Shown here: in pieces, positions 17,153 to 27,600 of the stretch
How positions within the stretch are numbered: the first letter of the stretch is position 1
Layout of the letters: the number at the start of each line of letters is the position of its first letter
Assembly: GCF_004792295.1 (NCBI RefSeq)
Contig: NZ_SRRY01000001.1
Location: 2,797,501-2,861,500 of the forward strand
From: Pseudoalteromonas sp. MEBiC 03607
Lineage (GTDB): Bacteria; Pseudomonadota; Gammaproteobacteria; Enterobacterales; Alteromonadaceae
Length of the DNA stretch: 64,000 nt
Reading direction: 5' to 3'
Position numbers and translations under genes: made by a program
Notes under the pieces: model-generated
The model's database searches: none
The model's input: only the letters and a program-made list of their open reading frames with translations
What the model was told of the DNA's origin: nothing

Positions 17153-20100
17153 ATGATGATAAATACGTTTTTTATAACCGATCAAAATCCCAGCTTAATT
17201 GTTAATGGGCTCTACGACCCCACATTAGTGACGCTTTCAATCGCAACAGCTATTTTTGCCGCCTATTTTTCACTTTATATTATAGATTTAGCAAACAAGA
17301 CTGAGTTTATCTCGTACCAAAGGTTAGGCAGTGCAACGGGCGCATTAGTAATGTCTGGTGGGATATGGAGTATGCATTTTATCGGTATGCTCGCTTTTTC
17401 TCTGTGTACCACAGTTAATTACGACCCCACACTCACGTTTTTATCCTTCTTACCGGCATTTCTAGCTTGTTACATATGCTTTTCAATCTTCAGGCGCCAT
17501 TATATGTCGGGTATCCCGCGTGCAATTAAATTGGCCTTGGGATCAGTTTTACTTGGAGCAGGTATTGGCACAATGCACTATACAGGCATGGCTGCAATGG
17601 AGATGAGCCCTCTACTTCGCTATGACCCTAGCTGGTTTTCAGCCTCCATAATTGTTGCTGTCCTTTTATCTTTTATCGGGTTGTATTCACGTTTTCATTT
17701 GAGTGATCACTTCAAGGCACTATCAGCGCTCCAAAATCGCCTTATTTGCGCCATTATATTTGGTTTTGCAGTATCAGGAATGCATTACATGGGTATGGCT
17801 GCAACTCGGTTTGTAGCCACATCCCCTCTGCTATCTGAAAATGTCCAAACATCGCAGCTGGTTTTTATTGCAATTAGCGTCTCATTCGCCACCGTATTAC
17901 TTACCACTCTAGTCGGAATATTTAACGGTATGGTGCGTTTTCGCTTGCTACTCGCTGAAAAGTCTGCAGAAGAATCTCGTCTAGAAGCCATTTTAAGCAC
18001 TGCTGTTGATGGTATTGTGACTATCAACATCAAAGGAGTGATATTGAGCTTTAATAAAGCAGCAGAGAACATTTTTGGCTGGCAGCAACACGAAGTGTTA
18101 GGCAAAAATGTAAAAATACTAATGAATGATGATATTGCAGCTCAACATGATGACTACTTATCAAATAGCAGTAATCATGAAGTTAAAAAAATCATCGGGG
18201 TAAACCGAAATGTTTATGCTAAACACAAGCATGGGCACTTATTTCCTATCCGGTTAGGGCTTGGCGAAGTAAAACAACCAGACAAAGAGCCACTGTTTGT
18301 CGGTTTTATTACTGATCTAACAGAACAGCGTGCTTTGCAGCAAAGTCTTGAAGAAAAAGAGAAACAATACCGCACCTTAATGGATAATATGCCGGGTGCT
18401 GTATTTCGGTGCCTATTAGACGAAAACTGGAGCATGCTGTTTATTAGCCCCAGCGTTTTAGATTTAACGGGATACAGCCCTGATGAGTTTGTTTCAGGTC
18501 GAATTAATTTTGAGCAAATCATTCATGGCGATGATAAACAATCTATTAATGAAATTATCTCAAATGCTGCAGTAAACAACACTCAATACGCCGTTGAATA
18601 TCGCATTCGCCATCGCAACGGTAAGATTATCTGGCTACTAGAGCAAGGATTAGTAAACGAAACTGTCGATACTGATAAAAAGTGCATTGATGGTGTATTA
18701 ATCGATATCACGGCTCGTCATGAATATGAAGAATCACTAAAGCAAGCAAAGCAAGAAGCTGAGGCTGCGGCTCATGCGAAGCAATCATTTATGGCAAATA
18801 TGAGTCATGAAATTCGCACACCTATGAATGCTATTATTGGCTTTAGTGATATTTTAATGGATAGCCCATTAAGTAAAGAACAGCAAAAGCATATTATTAC
18901 CGTTAATAAGTCAGCACGCTCATTACTGCACTTGCTTAATGAAGTATTAGATTCCGCTAAGTTAGAAAAGGGCAAACTCGACATACAACTTGAGCATTTT
19001 AATTTACAGACACTGCTCGATAACATCGTTTCTACTTTTTGGCTTGAAGCAAAGCGAAAAAATTTACTGCTTGATCTGAAGATCAACGACGATGTTGCAC
19101 CTGTTTATATCGGTGATGAAATACGTATTCGCCAAGTTATGAATAACTTGCTAGGCAATGCTATCAAGTTTACAGAGCAAGGCTCTGTGACAGTCAGCGT
19201 CAGTAAAACACAAAATAATCAACTCTTCTTTGAAATTAAAGACACAGGTATTGGTATTGCTAAACACCGTTTAAATGCTATTTTTCAACCATTTGAGCAA
19301 GCTGATGGCACAATGACTCGACGTTTTGGAGGCACAGGTCTTGGTACGACTATCAGCAAGCAATTAGTTGAATTAATGGGTGGGACTATCAATGTAATTA
19401 GCGATGAAGGACAAGGTAGTTGTTTTTATTTCACGCTCCCCTTACAAGAGGGAGATGCAAAACAAGTTGATATGCTTAATCACAGTAAGCTCACCTTACC
19501 ACCTTTGCGAATTTTAGTTGTTGACGATATTGAGCAAAATATCGAGCTACTTAAAATCTTGTTATCGCAGGCAGGTCATACTATCACAACCGCTAGCAAT
19601 GGTTTTGAGGCTATTGCAGCGTTCGAAAAGCAAACTTTCGATGTCATTTTAATGGATATTCATATGCCTGAGTGTGATGGTTTAACCGCGTGTAAGAAGA
19701 TACGGGAATTAGAGCAAATACAACAACTAAAGGTTACGCCAATTATCGCCCTCACCGCAAGCGTTCTTCAACAAGATAAGTTGACAACTAAAGAAGCTGG
19801 CATGAATGGCTTTGCGAATAAACCTGTGGACATTAGTCAACTAAATCATGAAATAGCCAAAGTACTTGGTTTAGACATTAGTACTACCCATGATTACTAC
19901 GAAAGTAATGATAAAAAACACATAAACTACGATAAAGGGGTGTTATTGTGGGGTTCGAAAGAAAAGCTAAATACTGAAATTGGCTTATTCCTAGCTAACC
20001 ACCAACATAGTATTCTACGACTTAAGGGATCCACACTCAGCGAAGCAGAGCAAAAATCAATTTTACATACATTAAAAGGTGTTGCTGGGAATTTAGCACT

Positions 20101-20485
20101 TGCAAAATTATTAGACCTACTGACTTTAGCTGAAAAAGAGCGTGAAAAGGATAGCTTTGCTGCACTGATTGACGAGTGTGAACAAGAATGGCGTATTCTT
20201 TACTCTCAGCTTGGGGACCTTAACCAGTCAAAAGTTGATCAACCGCTGGAGCACGCTATTCCCATAGGCGCATTAATAGCTAAAGTTAATAAACTGCTCA
20301 CGCAAGCTGAACACGCAGAAATAGACGATGAACTATTAAACCTTGTTCAAACAGAGGCTCCAGCGGAGTATAAAGACAGGGTTGTTGAAATTTGTGCGCA
20401 TTTTGATAATTTTGATTTTGATGCAGCGATGCAGGCTTTAACTGAGTTAAAGCAATGCCTCTTAGCTGCTAAGGAACACAAATGA
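17153..20485 (+). CDS. MHYT-PAS hybrid histidine kinase with receiver and HPt
   Basis: A 1110-residue inner-membrane phosphorelay sensor. The N-terminal seven-helix MHYT module (about 10-255) shows three repeats, MHFIGM, MHYTGMAAMEM and MHYMGMAATRF; this domain is proposed to bind copper and sense O2, CO or NO. Two PAS domains follow (about 270-390 and 400-525), then HisKA with phosphoacceptor His552 in MSHEIRTPMN, a HATPase domain (about 650-770), a receiver with Asp835 in MDIHMPECDG and a C-terminal HPt with His972 in HTLKGVAGN. All relay residues are present. Its last four bases overlap the start of the HD-GYP gene (ATGA), so the HPt very likely feeds that receiver. Confidence 0.93.
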   Translation: MMINTFFITDQNPSLIVNGLYDPTLVTLSIATAIFAAYFSLYIIDLANKTEFISYQRLGSATGALVMSGGIWSMHFIGMLAFSLCTTVNYDPTLTFLSFLPAFLACYICFSIFRRHYMSGIPRAIKLALGSVLLGAGIGTMHYTGMAAMEMSPLLRYDPSWFSASIIVAVLLSFIGLYSRFHLSDHFKALSALQNRLICAIIFGFAVSGMHYMGMAATRFVATSPLLSENVQTSQLVFIAISVSFATVLLTTLVGIFNGMVRFRLLLAEKSAEESRLEAILSTAVDGIVTINIKGVILSFNKAAENIFGWQQHEVLGKNVKILMNDDIAAQHDDYLSNSSNHEVKKIIGVNRNVYAKHKHGHLFPIRLGLGEVKQPDKEPLFVGFITDLTEQRALQQSLEEKEKQYRTLMDNMPGAVFRCLLDENWSMLFISPSVLDLTGYSPDEFVSGRINFEQIIHGDDKQSINEIISNAAVNNTQYAVEYRIRHRNGKIIWLLEQGLVNETVDTDKKCIDGVLIDITARHEYEESLKQAKQEAEAAAHAKQSFMANMSHEIRTPMNAIIGFSDILMDSPLSKEQQKHIITVNKSARSLLHLLNEVLDSAKLEKGKLDIQLEHFNLQTLLDNIVSTFWLEAKRKNLLLDLKINDDVAPVYIGDEIRIRQVMNNLLGNAIKFTEQGSVTVSVSKTQNNQLFFEIKDTGIGIAKHRLNAIFQPFEQADGTMTRRFGGTGLGTTISKQLVELMGGTINVISDEGQGSCFYFTLPLQEGDAKQVDMLNHSKLTLPPLRILVVDDIEQNIELLKILLSQAGHTITTASNGFEAIAAFEKQTFDVILMDIHMPECDGLTACKKIRELEQIQQLKVTPIIALTASVLQQDKLTTKEAGMNGFANKPVDISQLNHEIAKVLGLDISTTHDYYESNDKKHINYDKGVLLWGSKEKLNTEIGLFLANHQHSILRLKGSTLSEAEQKSILHTLKGVAGNLALAKLLDLLTLAEKEREKDSFAALIDECEQEWRILYSQLGDLNQSKVDQPLEHAIPIGALIAKVNKLLTQAEHAEIDDELLNLVQTEAPAEYKDRVVEICAHFDNFDFDAAMQALTELKQCLLAAKEHK

Positions 20486-21471
20486 CTCCCGTTTCAGAAC
20501 GTGAAAGAATTCTTGTAGTCGACGACGAACCTGCAAACCTCAAAGTGCTCAGAGAAGTGCTCGCTAAAGATTACCGGCTATCATTTGCTAAGTCTGGCGA
20601 GCTTGCATTGCAGCTTGTTGAAAATGAACCACCAAAGCTAATTTTACTGGATATCATGATGCCAGATATGACTGGTTTTGAAGTCTGTAAAGTATTAAAA
20701 GCAAACCCCAAAACAGCGCATATTCCAGTCATTTTTGTCACCGCGCTCTCTCATGAGCAAGATGAATCTGAAGGCTTTGCCCTTGGTGCAGTCGATTATA
20801 TTACCAAACCAATTAGCCCTGCGATTGTAAAGGCTCGTGTAAAAAACCATCTATCGTTAGTTCATGCTGAACAGTTACAACTGGCGCATATTGATTTGAT
20901 CCAACGCTTAGGCCGCGCCGCAGAATACAAAGACACCGACACTGGCGAGCACATTTCTCGTATGAGCCGTTACAGTAAAATATTAGCACTTGCCTATGGT
21001 ATGAGTGAGCATGAAGCAGAGCAGCTTAGGCAAGCAGCGCCTATGCATGATATCGGCAAGATAGGAATTCCTGATGCTGTTCTTTTAAAACCAGGACGTT
21101 TAAATGAGCAAGAGTATGAGCATATGAAACAACATGCTCTCATTGGCGCTAAAATTCTAGAAAACTCAAGTTCGCCATTATTACAGCTCGCTCATAAGCT
21201 TGCGCTTGAACACCATGAAAAATGGGATGGTACAGGTTACCCGTATGGCCTTAAAGGCGAAGAGATCAGTATTGAAGGACGTATTGTCACAATTGCAGAT
21301 GTATTTGATGCATTGACGTCGAAGCGCCCTTACAAAAAAGCCTGGTCAGTTGAAGAAGCCATCGACTTATTGAAAGACGAAGCCGGTAAGCATTTTGACC
21401 CACAACTTATAGATTTATTTATCGGTCAAATAGACAGCATCATAGAAATCAAAAACACTTACAGCAACTAA
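20482..21471 (+). CDS. Response regulator with HD-GYP c-di-GMP phosphodiesterase domain
   Basis: A 329-residue RpfG-like protein. The receiver (about 8-130) contains VVDDEPANL and the phosphoacceptor region LLDIMMPDMTG. The HD-GYP domain (about 145-325) carries HDIGKIG with His189-Asp190, HHEKWDGTGYPYGLKG with Gly-Tyr-Pro at 252-254, and DVFDALTSKRPYKKAW. With the metal ligands and GYP motif intact, it should hydrolyse c-di-GMP to GMP or pGpG. The ATGA overlap with the MHYT hybrid kinase implies translational coupling and a dedicated phosphorelay. A hairpin terminator follows the stop. Confidence 0.94.
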   Translation: MTPVSERERILVVDDEPANLKVLREVLAKDYRLSFAKSGELALQLVENEPPKLILLDIMMPDMTGFEVCKVLKANPKTAHIPVIFVTALSHEQDESEGFALGAVDYITKPISPAIVKARVKNHLSLVHAEQLQLAHIDLIQRLGRAAEYKDTDTGEHISRMSRYSKILALAYGMSEHEAEQLRQAAPMHDIGKIGIPDAVLLKPGRLNEQEYEHMKQHALIGAKILENSSSPLLQLAHKLALEHHEKWDGTGYPYGLKGEEISIEGRIVTIADVFDALTSKRPYKKAWSVEEAIDLLKDEAGKHFDPQLIDLFIGQIDSIIEIKNTYSN

Positions 21472-21481
21472 TAGTGTATTT

Positions 21482-21505
21482 AAGGCCTCATTTGAGGCCT
21501 TTTTT
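21482..21505 (+). terminator. Rho-independent terminator of the MHYT/HD-GYP operon
   Basis: AAGGCCTCA and TGAGGCCTT pair almost directly and run into six T. The hairpin overlaps the last codons of the convergent VOC gene. Confidence 0.88.
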
Positions 21506-21880
21506 AATTGCTTCATAATCGTGAGAAGTAATTTCATGGCTGTTACCTGCACAGTCTTTAAAATACATTGAGTAAGTAACACCATGATCTGCAACAACGG
21601 TTTTAATATCAAATTGAGCTAGATGCTCAAGCCACGCTAAAAACTGTGCTGCATCTGCGCCAAAGGCAATTCCTTTACTTGTGCCTTCTGCTTCAAATAG
21701 CGCCAAACGAATCGTCTTTGCTTGATCTTCTAAAGTTAAAGGGCCTTTTCCTTCATCCCAAAAAGCGAGTTCAGGTACCACACTAAAACCAAGTACTTGT
21801 TGATACCACTTTACTGCAGCCGCTAAATCATCAACATTTAAATGGCAGTGATCAACTCCAGATAGTGACGGAATAGCCAT
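21488..21880 (-). CDS. VOC-family (glyoxalase/dioxygenase fold) protein
   Basis: A 130-residue single-domain protein of the vicinal oxygen chelate superfamily. It begins PSLSGVDHCHLNVDDLAAAVKWYQQVLGF, the typical first beta-alpha-beta element with a metal-ligand-position His, and ends YFKDCAGNSHEIT, with an Asp-Gly-like turn (CAGN) and a Glu in the ligand position. Family members include glyoxalases, dioxygenases and resistance proteins, and the substrate here cannot be assigned. Its ATG lies 1 nt after the stop of the upstream HD-domain gene, so the two are one transcription unit. Confidence 0.85.
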   Translation of the reverse strand: MAIPSLSGVDHCHLNVDDLAAAVKWYQQVLGFSVVPELAFWDEGKGPLTLEDQAKTIRLALFEAEGTSKGIAFGADAAQFLAWLEHLAQFDIKTVVADHGVTYSMYFKDCAGNSHEITSHDYEAIKKGLK

Positions 21881-21881
21881 G

Positions 21882-22529
21882 TTACTCCCCTATCTCAGTT
21901 TTCAACTGTTCTAAAAATGCGAGCATGTATTCTGTGCGTCGTTTAGCCTCATCCTTTGCTGATGGCGTGTTCATACTCTCGCTGATGTGTAACAACTTAA
22001 TGAAAAAATGATCGAGGGTATATTTTGTATCGTCTGGTTCGCGGTTTAAACAAAATGGATCGTCTTTATGATACAGGTAGCGACCAATTGAGCCCCCTAC
22101 TTTCATACAGCGGCTTACCCCAATTGCGCCTAATGCATCCATTCGATCAGCATCTTGCACTATTTGCGCTTCGACGCTTTGTACTTTGATATTGGCACTA
22201 AAACTATGTGCCGCAATAGCATGATGAATTGCGCTAAAATACTGCTCAGGATAATGAATTGAGGCTAAAAAACTCAACGCTTTGTCTGCGGCCATAGTCG
22301 ATGCTTTTGCACGGTCTGGGTGATTTTTTGCAACCGCAACACAATCATGTAACCAAGCAGCTGGTAACACTACTGCCATTTCTGCCTGCTCGGCAATACA
22401 TAACTGTTTTGCAACCCTCACAACACGCTCGATATGACTTATATCGTGTGCGACATCGGCATGGAGTAAAGACATAATAAAATCTCGACACTGAGTTTCT
22501 AAAGCTGCAAAGTCTATTTCTGGCTGCAT
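21882..22529 (-). CDS. HD-domain phosphohydrolase (YedJ-like)
   Basis: A 215-residue metal-dependent phosphohydrolase of the HD superfamily. The ligands are visible in order: His in DISHIERVVRVAK, the HD pair in LPAAWLHDCVAV, a downstream His in AIHHAIAAHSF and Asp in IVQDADRMDALGAIGVSR. This arrangement and length resemble YedJ-type proteins, whose substrate is not settled; nucleotides are the usual guess. It has no signal peptide. It is followed after 1 nt by the VOC gene and is divergent from rlmI. Confidence 0.85.
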   Translation of the reverse strand: MQPEIDFAALETQCRDFIMSLLHADVAHDISHIERVVRVAKQLCIAEQAEMAVVLPAAWLHDCVAVAKNHPDRAKASTMAADKALSFLASIHYPEQYFSAIHHAIAAHSFSANIKVQSVEAQIVQDADRMDALGAIGVSRCMKVGGSIGRYLYHKDDPFCLNREPDDTKYTLDHFFIKLLHISESMNTPSAKDEAKRRTEYMLAFLEQLKTEIGE

Positions 22530-22664
22530 ATACAGGCTATTACCATTAACTAATTGAAATTATGCTTACTTTAGCGTGCTTACTGGATTTGTTCAAAACA
22601 TTCATTGTATGTTTGCCAGTGCTTCATTAAACTATGCCCCCTTTTGTTTGACGCGAGAATCCCT

Positions 22665-23855
22665 ATGTCATCTGCTATTTACCTGCAAGCTGGACGAGAA
22701 AAATCATTAAAAAGAAAACACCCATGGGTGTTCTCAAAAGCCATTAAAAAAGTAAAAGGTAAGCCAGGACTAGGGGATACTGTCACTATCTATGACAATG
22801 ACGGTAAGTTTTTAGCCATTGCTGCTTACAGTCCGCAATCGCAAATTCGCGCTCGCGTATGGAGCTTCGATCAAAACGAAATCATTGACCAAGCATTCTT
22901 TGAAAAACGTTTGCGCCGTGCCTATGCAGCCCGCGAGCAGGTGATCAGCGAAGGCGGTTTAACCGGTTTTCGTTTAAGTGCTGCTGAGTCTGATTACCTT
23001 CCCGGTATTACTATCGATAAATTTGATAATGTACTTGTTTGTCAACTACTAAGTGCCGGTGCAGAACGCCATAAAGGTGAAATTGTTGCTGCACTGATGG
23101 CTATTTTCCCAGGTTGCGATATTTATGAACGATCAGATGTTGATGTTCGCACTAAAGAAGGTCTTGAGCCAATCAAGGGCCTACTTTGGGGTAAGGAACC
23201 AACAGAACCTGTCATCATCGAAGAAAATGGCCTTAAACTCGAAGTAGACATTATTGAAGGCCACAAAACAGGCTTTTATTTAGACCAACGTGATAGTCGT
23301 GCTGCTCTTGAGCGCTTTGTTAAAGACAAAACAGTATTAAACTGCTTTAGCTACACAGGTACTTTCTCGCTTTATGCGTTACGTGGTGGCTGTAAGCACG
23401 TTACTAACGTAGATGTGTCACAGCCAGCGCTTGATACTGCTAAGCGTAACGTTGAGCACAACAACCTCGATTTATCTAAAGTTGATTTTGTGAAGCAAGA
23501 TGTCTTTAAGTTATTACGCCAATACCGTGATGAAGGTGTGCAATTTGATACTATCGTTATGGATCCACCAAAATTTGCTGACAACAAAGCGCAATTAACG
23601 GGTGCGTGTCGTGGTTATAAAGATATCAATATGATTGCGATGCAAATCTTAAAACCAGGTGGAACCTTACTCACCTTCTCGTGCTCTGGATTAATGGAAC
23701 AAAACTTATTTCAAAAAGTGGTTGCGGATGCTGCCCTTGATGCAGGTAAAGACTTATTGATCATGGAGCGACTAAACCAAGCTGCCGACCACCCAATTGC
23801 TGGCAGCTACCCAGAAGGCTTTTATCTGAAAGGCCTGATCTGTAAGGTTTACTAG
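22665..23855 (+). CDS. rlmI: 23S rRNA (cytosine-C5) methyltransferase RlmI
   Basis: It methylates C1962 of 23S rRNA with SAM. The 396 residues equal the E. coli length. An N-terminal PUA domain (about 1-75: [23 protein letters not shown]) precedes a Rossmann-fold methyltransferase with the SAM loop [15 protein letters not shown] and the catalytic-region motif [12 protein letters not shown]. The start at 22665 matches the family N-terminus ([15 protein letters not shown]); the frame extending back to 22605 is rejected for that reason. The stop overlaps by 4 nt the stop of the convergent PilZ gene. Confidence 0.94.
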   Translation: MSSAIYLQAGREKSLKRKHPWVFSKAIKKVKGKPGLGDTVTIYDNDGKFLAIAAYSPQSQIRARVWSFDQNEIIDQAFFEKRLRRAYAAREQVISEGGLTGFRLSAAESDYLPGITIDKFDNVLVCQLLSAGAERHKGEIVAALMAIFPGCDIYERSDVDVRTKEGLEPIKGLLWGKEPTEPVIIEENGLKLEVDIIEGHKTGFYLDQRDSRAALERFVKDKTVLNCFSYTGTFSLYALRGGCKHVTNVDVSQPALDTAKRNVEHNNLDLSKVDFVKQDVFKLLRQYRDEGVQFDTIVMDPPKFADNKAQLTGACRGYKDINMIAMQILKPGGTLLTFSCSGLMEQNLFQKVVADAALDAGKDLLIMERLNQAADHPIAGSYPEGFYLKGLICKVY

Positions 23856-24148
23856 TTAAAATTTACAATTTCTAAACCGGCACTCAAGGAGCCATCTTGC
23901 TCCTTGGTTGCTCGTATCACACGGGCTGTTGCATCAAATGAAGTAATTGCTGTACTTGTAGAAGCAATTAACACTCGATACAAGCTACCTATTTCTAATA
24001 CATCATCAAGCTGCACAGCTAACCCTGTGGCACTTAAATCTGTACAAATTGCAGCAACTTCTTTGCCCTCTCCGCCTTCTAGCGGAATTAACTTTGCGGG
24101 GGTGTGAATTTGCATACGGCGAAAGTCACGTTTCTCCTCATGAAACAT
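23852..24148 (-). CDS. PilZ-domain c-di-GMP-binding protein
   Basis: A 98-residue single PilZ domain. The two binding motifs are present in order: an RxxxR-type N-terminal element in [15 protein letters not shown] and the D-x-S-x-x-G element in [11 protein letters not shown]. It probably binds c-di-GMP and passes the signal to an unknown target. It lies 8 nt downstream of a stand-alone receiver gene and is likely cotranscribed with it. The stop is convergent with, and overlaps, rlmI. Confidence 0.88.
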   Translation of the reverse strand: MFHEEKRDFRRMQIHTPAKLIPLEGGEGKEVAAICTDLSATGLAVQLDDVLEIGSLYRVLIASTSTAITSFDATARVIRATKEQDGSLSAGLEIVNFN

Positions 24149-24156
24149 ATGGCCTC

Positions 24157-24570
24157 CTATACCAGTGTTTTTATTTTCTCAATAAGTGTTTTAACAGAAA
24201 ATGGCTTCACTACATAGGCGTCACATCCGGCATCAAAACCCGCTTTTTTCTCAAGCTCTGTCTCAAGTCCAGACACCATAACCACAGGAATTTTTGCTGT
24301 TTCAGGTGTATTTTTTAATAATCGACACGTGTCATAACCATCAAGGCCAGGCATACATACATCTAAAAGGATTGCATCAGGGGGCTCAGCAATAGCCGAT
24401 GTTAAGCAAGAGGCCCCTGAACTCGCGTAACTTAGCGAAAACTCATTTCCTAAACTTGCTTTGAGCATCTCATAATTAAAATATTCATCATCAACAATTA
24501 AGATAGTTTGTTGAGGCCGATTTATGCTGCGCTCAGGAATAGAAATCGGTCTTTCCTTTTCAATGCCCAC
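24157..24570 (-). CDS. Stand-alone response regulator (receiver only)
   Basis: A 137-residue protein with one CheY-like receiver. ILIVDDEYFNYEML gives the acidic pocket, DAILLDVCMPGLDGYD the phosphoacceptor Asp, IPVVMVSG the switch Thr/Ser region and AYVVKPFSVK the conserved Lys. An 18-residue N-terminal extension precedes it. There is no output domain. The PilZ gene 8 nt downstream is the natural candidate partner, together forming a split receiver/PilZ effector. The kinase is not adjacent. Confidence 0.88.
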   Translation of the reverse strand: MGIEKERPISIPERSINRPQQTILIVDDEYFNYEMLKASLGNEFSLSYASSGASCLTSAIAEPPDAILLDVCMPGLDGYDTCRLLKNTPETAKIPVVMVSGLETELEKKAGFDAGCDAYVVKPFSVKTLIEKIKTLV

Positions 24571-24646
24571 ACTCTCTCCTTTTAGTAGTCACGTATTTGA
24601 CTCAATTTGATGAGGATTCACCCTCACCATAATACCTTTACACTAA

Positions 24647-27600
24647 TTATAACTCACTTTCTTTAATTGCGTTTAGTACACGCTTTGCAGATACAGGATA
24701 GGGTGTCCCCAGTGTTTGTGCAAATAAAGAAACGCGCAACTCCTGTTGCATCCAAAAGATATTTGAAATCTCTTCTGGTACAGGCATCCCCTTTGGAATT
24801 TTGTTAGTAAGTTTTTGATATTGCTCGGCCACTTTTTCAAGCTCTATTACACATAAACGATCGCGATTAGGATCAACCGGTAACTTTTCTAAGCGACGTT
24901 CAATAGCTTTTAAGTAACGAATTAAATCTGTCATTTTTGCTGCGCCGTGCTGGCTTACAAAGCCTTTGAACACTAAGCTTTGTAACTGTGATTTAATATC
25001 ACCGTGCGCCGTAATCATGGTTAAATCAACGCGTCCTTTCATACGTTTATTTAAGCCATGAGCTATACTCAGCACTTGCTCTACTTGGGTGGCAATCTCA
25101 ACAACTGTGTCACCAAGCTCGCCGCGAATTTGCTCTTTGGCCTTTTCAAATGCCTCTGCAGTGCGGATGTTGCCATATTTAGTTAATAGGCTATCGACGG
25201 CTGCTGCGATACAGTCATCAATTAAGTCATTCACCTTACCAAATGGATTAAAGTACAAACCCAATTTAGATTTGTTCGGTAAGTTTTGCTGTAAATATTT
25301 AATCGGTGATGGCACGTTTAATAGTACCAAGCGGCGTAAACCTTGTTGGTGAGCCTGCTGTGCTTTGTGTTCAGTATCAAATAGCTCAACTGCTGCTGAA
25401 TCTTTTTTATCCACCAGCGCCGGAAACGCTTTAATTTCGTATTGACCTTGCTTTTTCACGTAAGAGCTTGGTAATTCACCAAAGCTCCACTCGGTCAAAT
25501 CAGCTTTCTCTATACCCTTGTCAGCTACTTTAGATAAGGTATCCGTCACTTTACCTTGCAACTGAGCTTTAAGCTTAGTCAGATTTAAACCGCGAGCAAG
25601 TAACTTATCGTTTTCATCGCGCACTTCAAACTGTAAGCGTAAATGTGGAGCAAGGGTTGATAAATCCCATGCATCAGGCTCAACACGCACCCCAGTCATA
25701 CGCAATAAACGCGTGCTAATTGCATCAATTAAGTTACCTTGCATTGGCTCGATTGCAGCGAGTACCGCATCGGCATAGTTTGGTGCAGGCACGAAATTAC
25801 GACGAATTGTTTTTGGTAGTGATTTGATCAGCGCACAAATTAACTCATGTCGAAATGCTGGAATATGCCAATCAAAGCCAGTTTCTTGTACTTGGTTTAA
25901 CAGTGCCACCGGAATTTGTACCGCCACACCATCAACGGCTTGGCCTGGGTCAAAATGATAAGCCAGTGGTAATAATAAGTTTTCTTGCTGCCAAGTATCA
26001 GGGTAATCAAACTCGGTGACATGATCTGCACCATGCTGCATTAACTCTTCTCGAGACATATGCAAAAAGCGCTTATCTTTTTGCTTTTGCCCTTTCCACC
26101 ACTTATTAAACGCGGCACGATTATTCACATCTTGCGGAATTTTCTTGTCGTAAAATTCAAATAAGGTTTGTTCATCAACCAAGATATCACGGCGACGTGA
26201 TTTATTTTCAAGAACTTGAATATCTTCAATTAATTCTTGGTTATATTGTAAAAAACCTTCATTTTGACCCAGTTCTTGCTCTACCAAGGCGGTGCGAATA
26301 AATAACTCGCGACTTACTTTCGGATCAATATTGCTATACACACAGCGGCGCTTATTAACGATTAATAGGCCATACAAGGTTTGCTGTTCAAACGCGATAA
26401 CTGCACCCGGCTTTTTCTCCCAGTGCGGTTCACTGTAGCTGCGTTTCACTAAATGCTGTGCAAAGCCTTCCACCCATTTCAAGTCTATACGCGCGTTGAT
26501 GCGAGCATAAAGCTTACTGGTTTCGACAAGCTCCGCCGCCATAATCCATTTTGGGCTCTTTTTAAATAATCCAGAACCTGGGAAAATATGAAACTGGCTA
26601 TTACGGGCGCCTTTATAGATTTGTTTTTCATCTTTAAAACCAATATGACTTAACATACCGCTTAATAAAGATTGATGGATTCGGTCACTATCAGCAACAT
26701 TGGTGGTGGCCTTCATGCCCATTTCATTGCACACCGTTGATAGCTGATAAACAATATCTTGCCATTCACGGATACGCATATAGGCTAAAAAGTCCTTTTG
26801 GCATAACTTTCTAAACTGGCTATTGCTCAATTCAGATTGCTGCTCTTCAAGGTAATTCCAGAGATTTAAAAAGGCGATAAAATCTGAATCAGGGTCGTCA
26901 AAGCGGCCATGCTTTTCATCCGCTGCGCCGCGTTTTTCTTGTGGTCGCTCTCTTGGATCTTGAATCGACAATGCTGCAACAATAATAATCACTTCACGCA
27001 GTGCGCCTAAGCCATCAGCCGTGAGCACCATTTTTGCTAGGCGCGGGTCAACAGGTAAGCGACTTAAACTTCTGCCTGATTTAGTGAGTTCCGTCTTTTT
27101 ATGACGTTTAGCAGGCTTAATTGCTTCGAGTTCTTCAAGTAGCGTTAAACCATCGTTGATATTGCGACTATCTGGCGCTTGCACAAACGGGAACTGCTGC
27201 ATATCGCCAAGTCCCAAGCCGAGCATTTGCAAAATAACAGAAGCTAAGTTGGTGCGTAAAATTTCAGGATCGGTAAACTCTGGTCGCGAATTAAAGCCTT
27301 CTTCACTGTATAAACGAATACAGATACCTGCTTCAATACGACCACAACGACCTTTACGCTGATTAGCACTGGCTTGTGAAATTGGCTCAATCGGTAATCG
27401 TTGTACCTTTGTTCTATAGCTGTAGCGGCTAATACGCGCGGTACCTGGGTCGATAACATATCGAATACCCGGCACCGTTAATGACGTTTCAGCAACGTTG
27501 GTGGCTAAAATAATATGACGGCGACTGTGCGGCGCAAAAATTCGGTTTTGTTCAGCGTTTGATAAACGCGAATATAGCGGTAAAACATCCGTGCCTTTGA

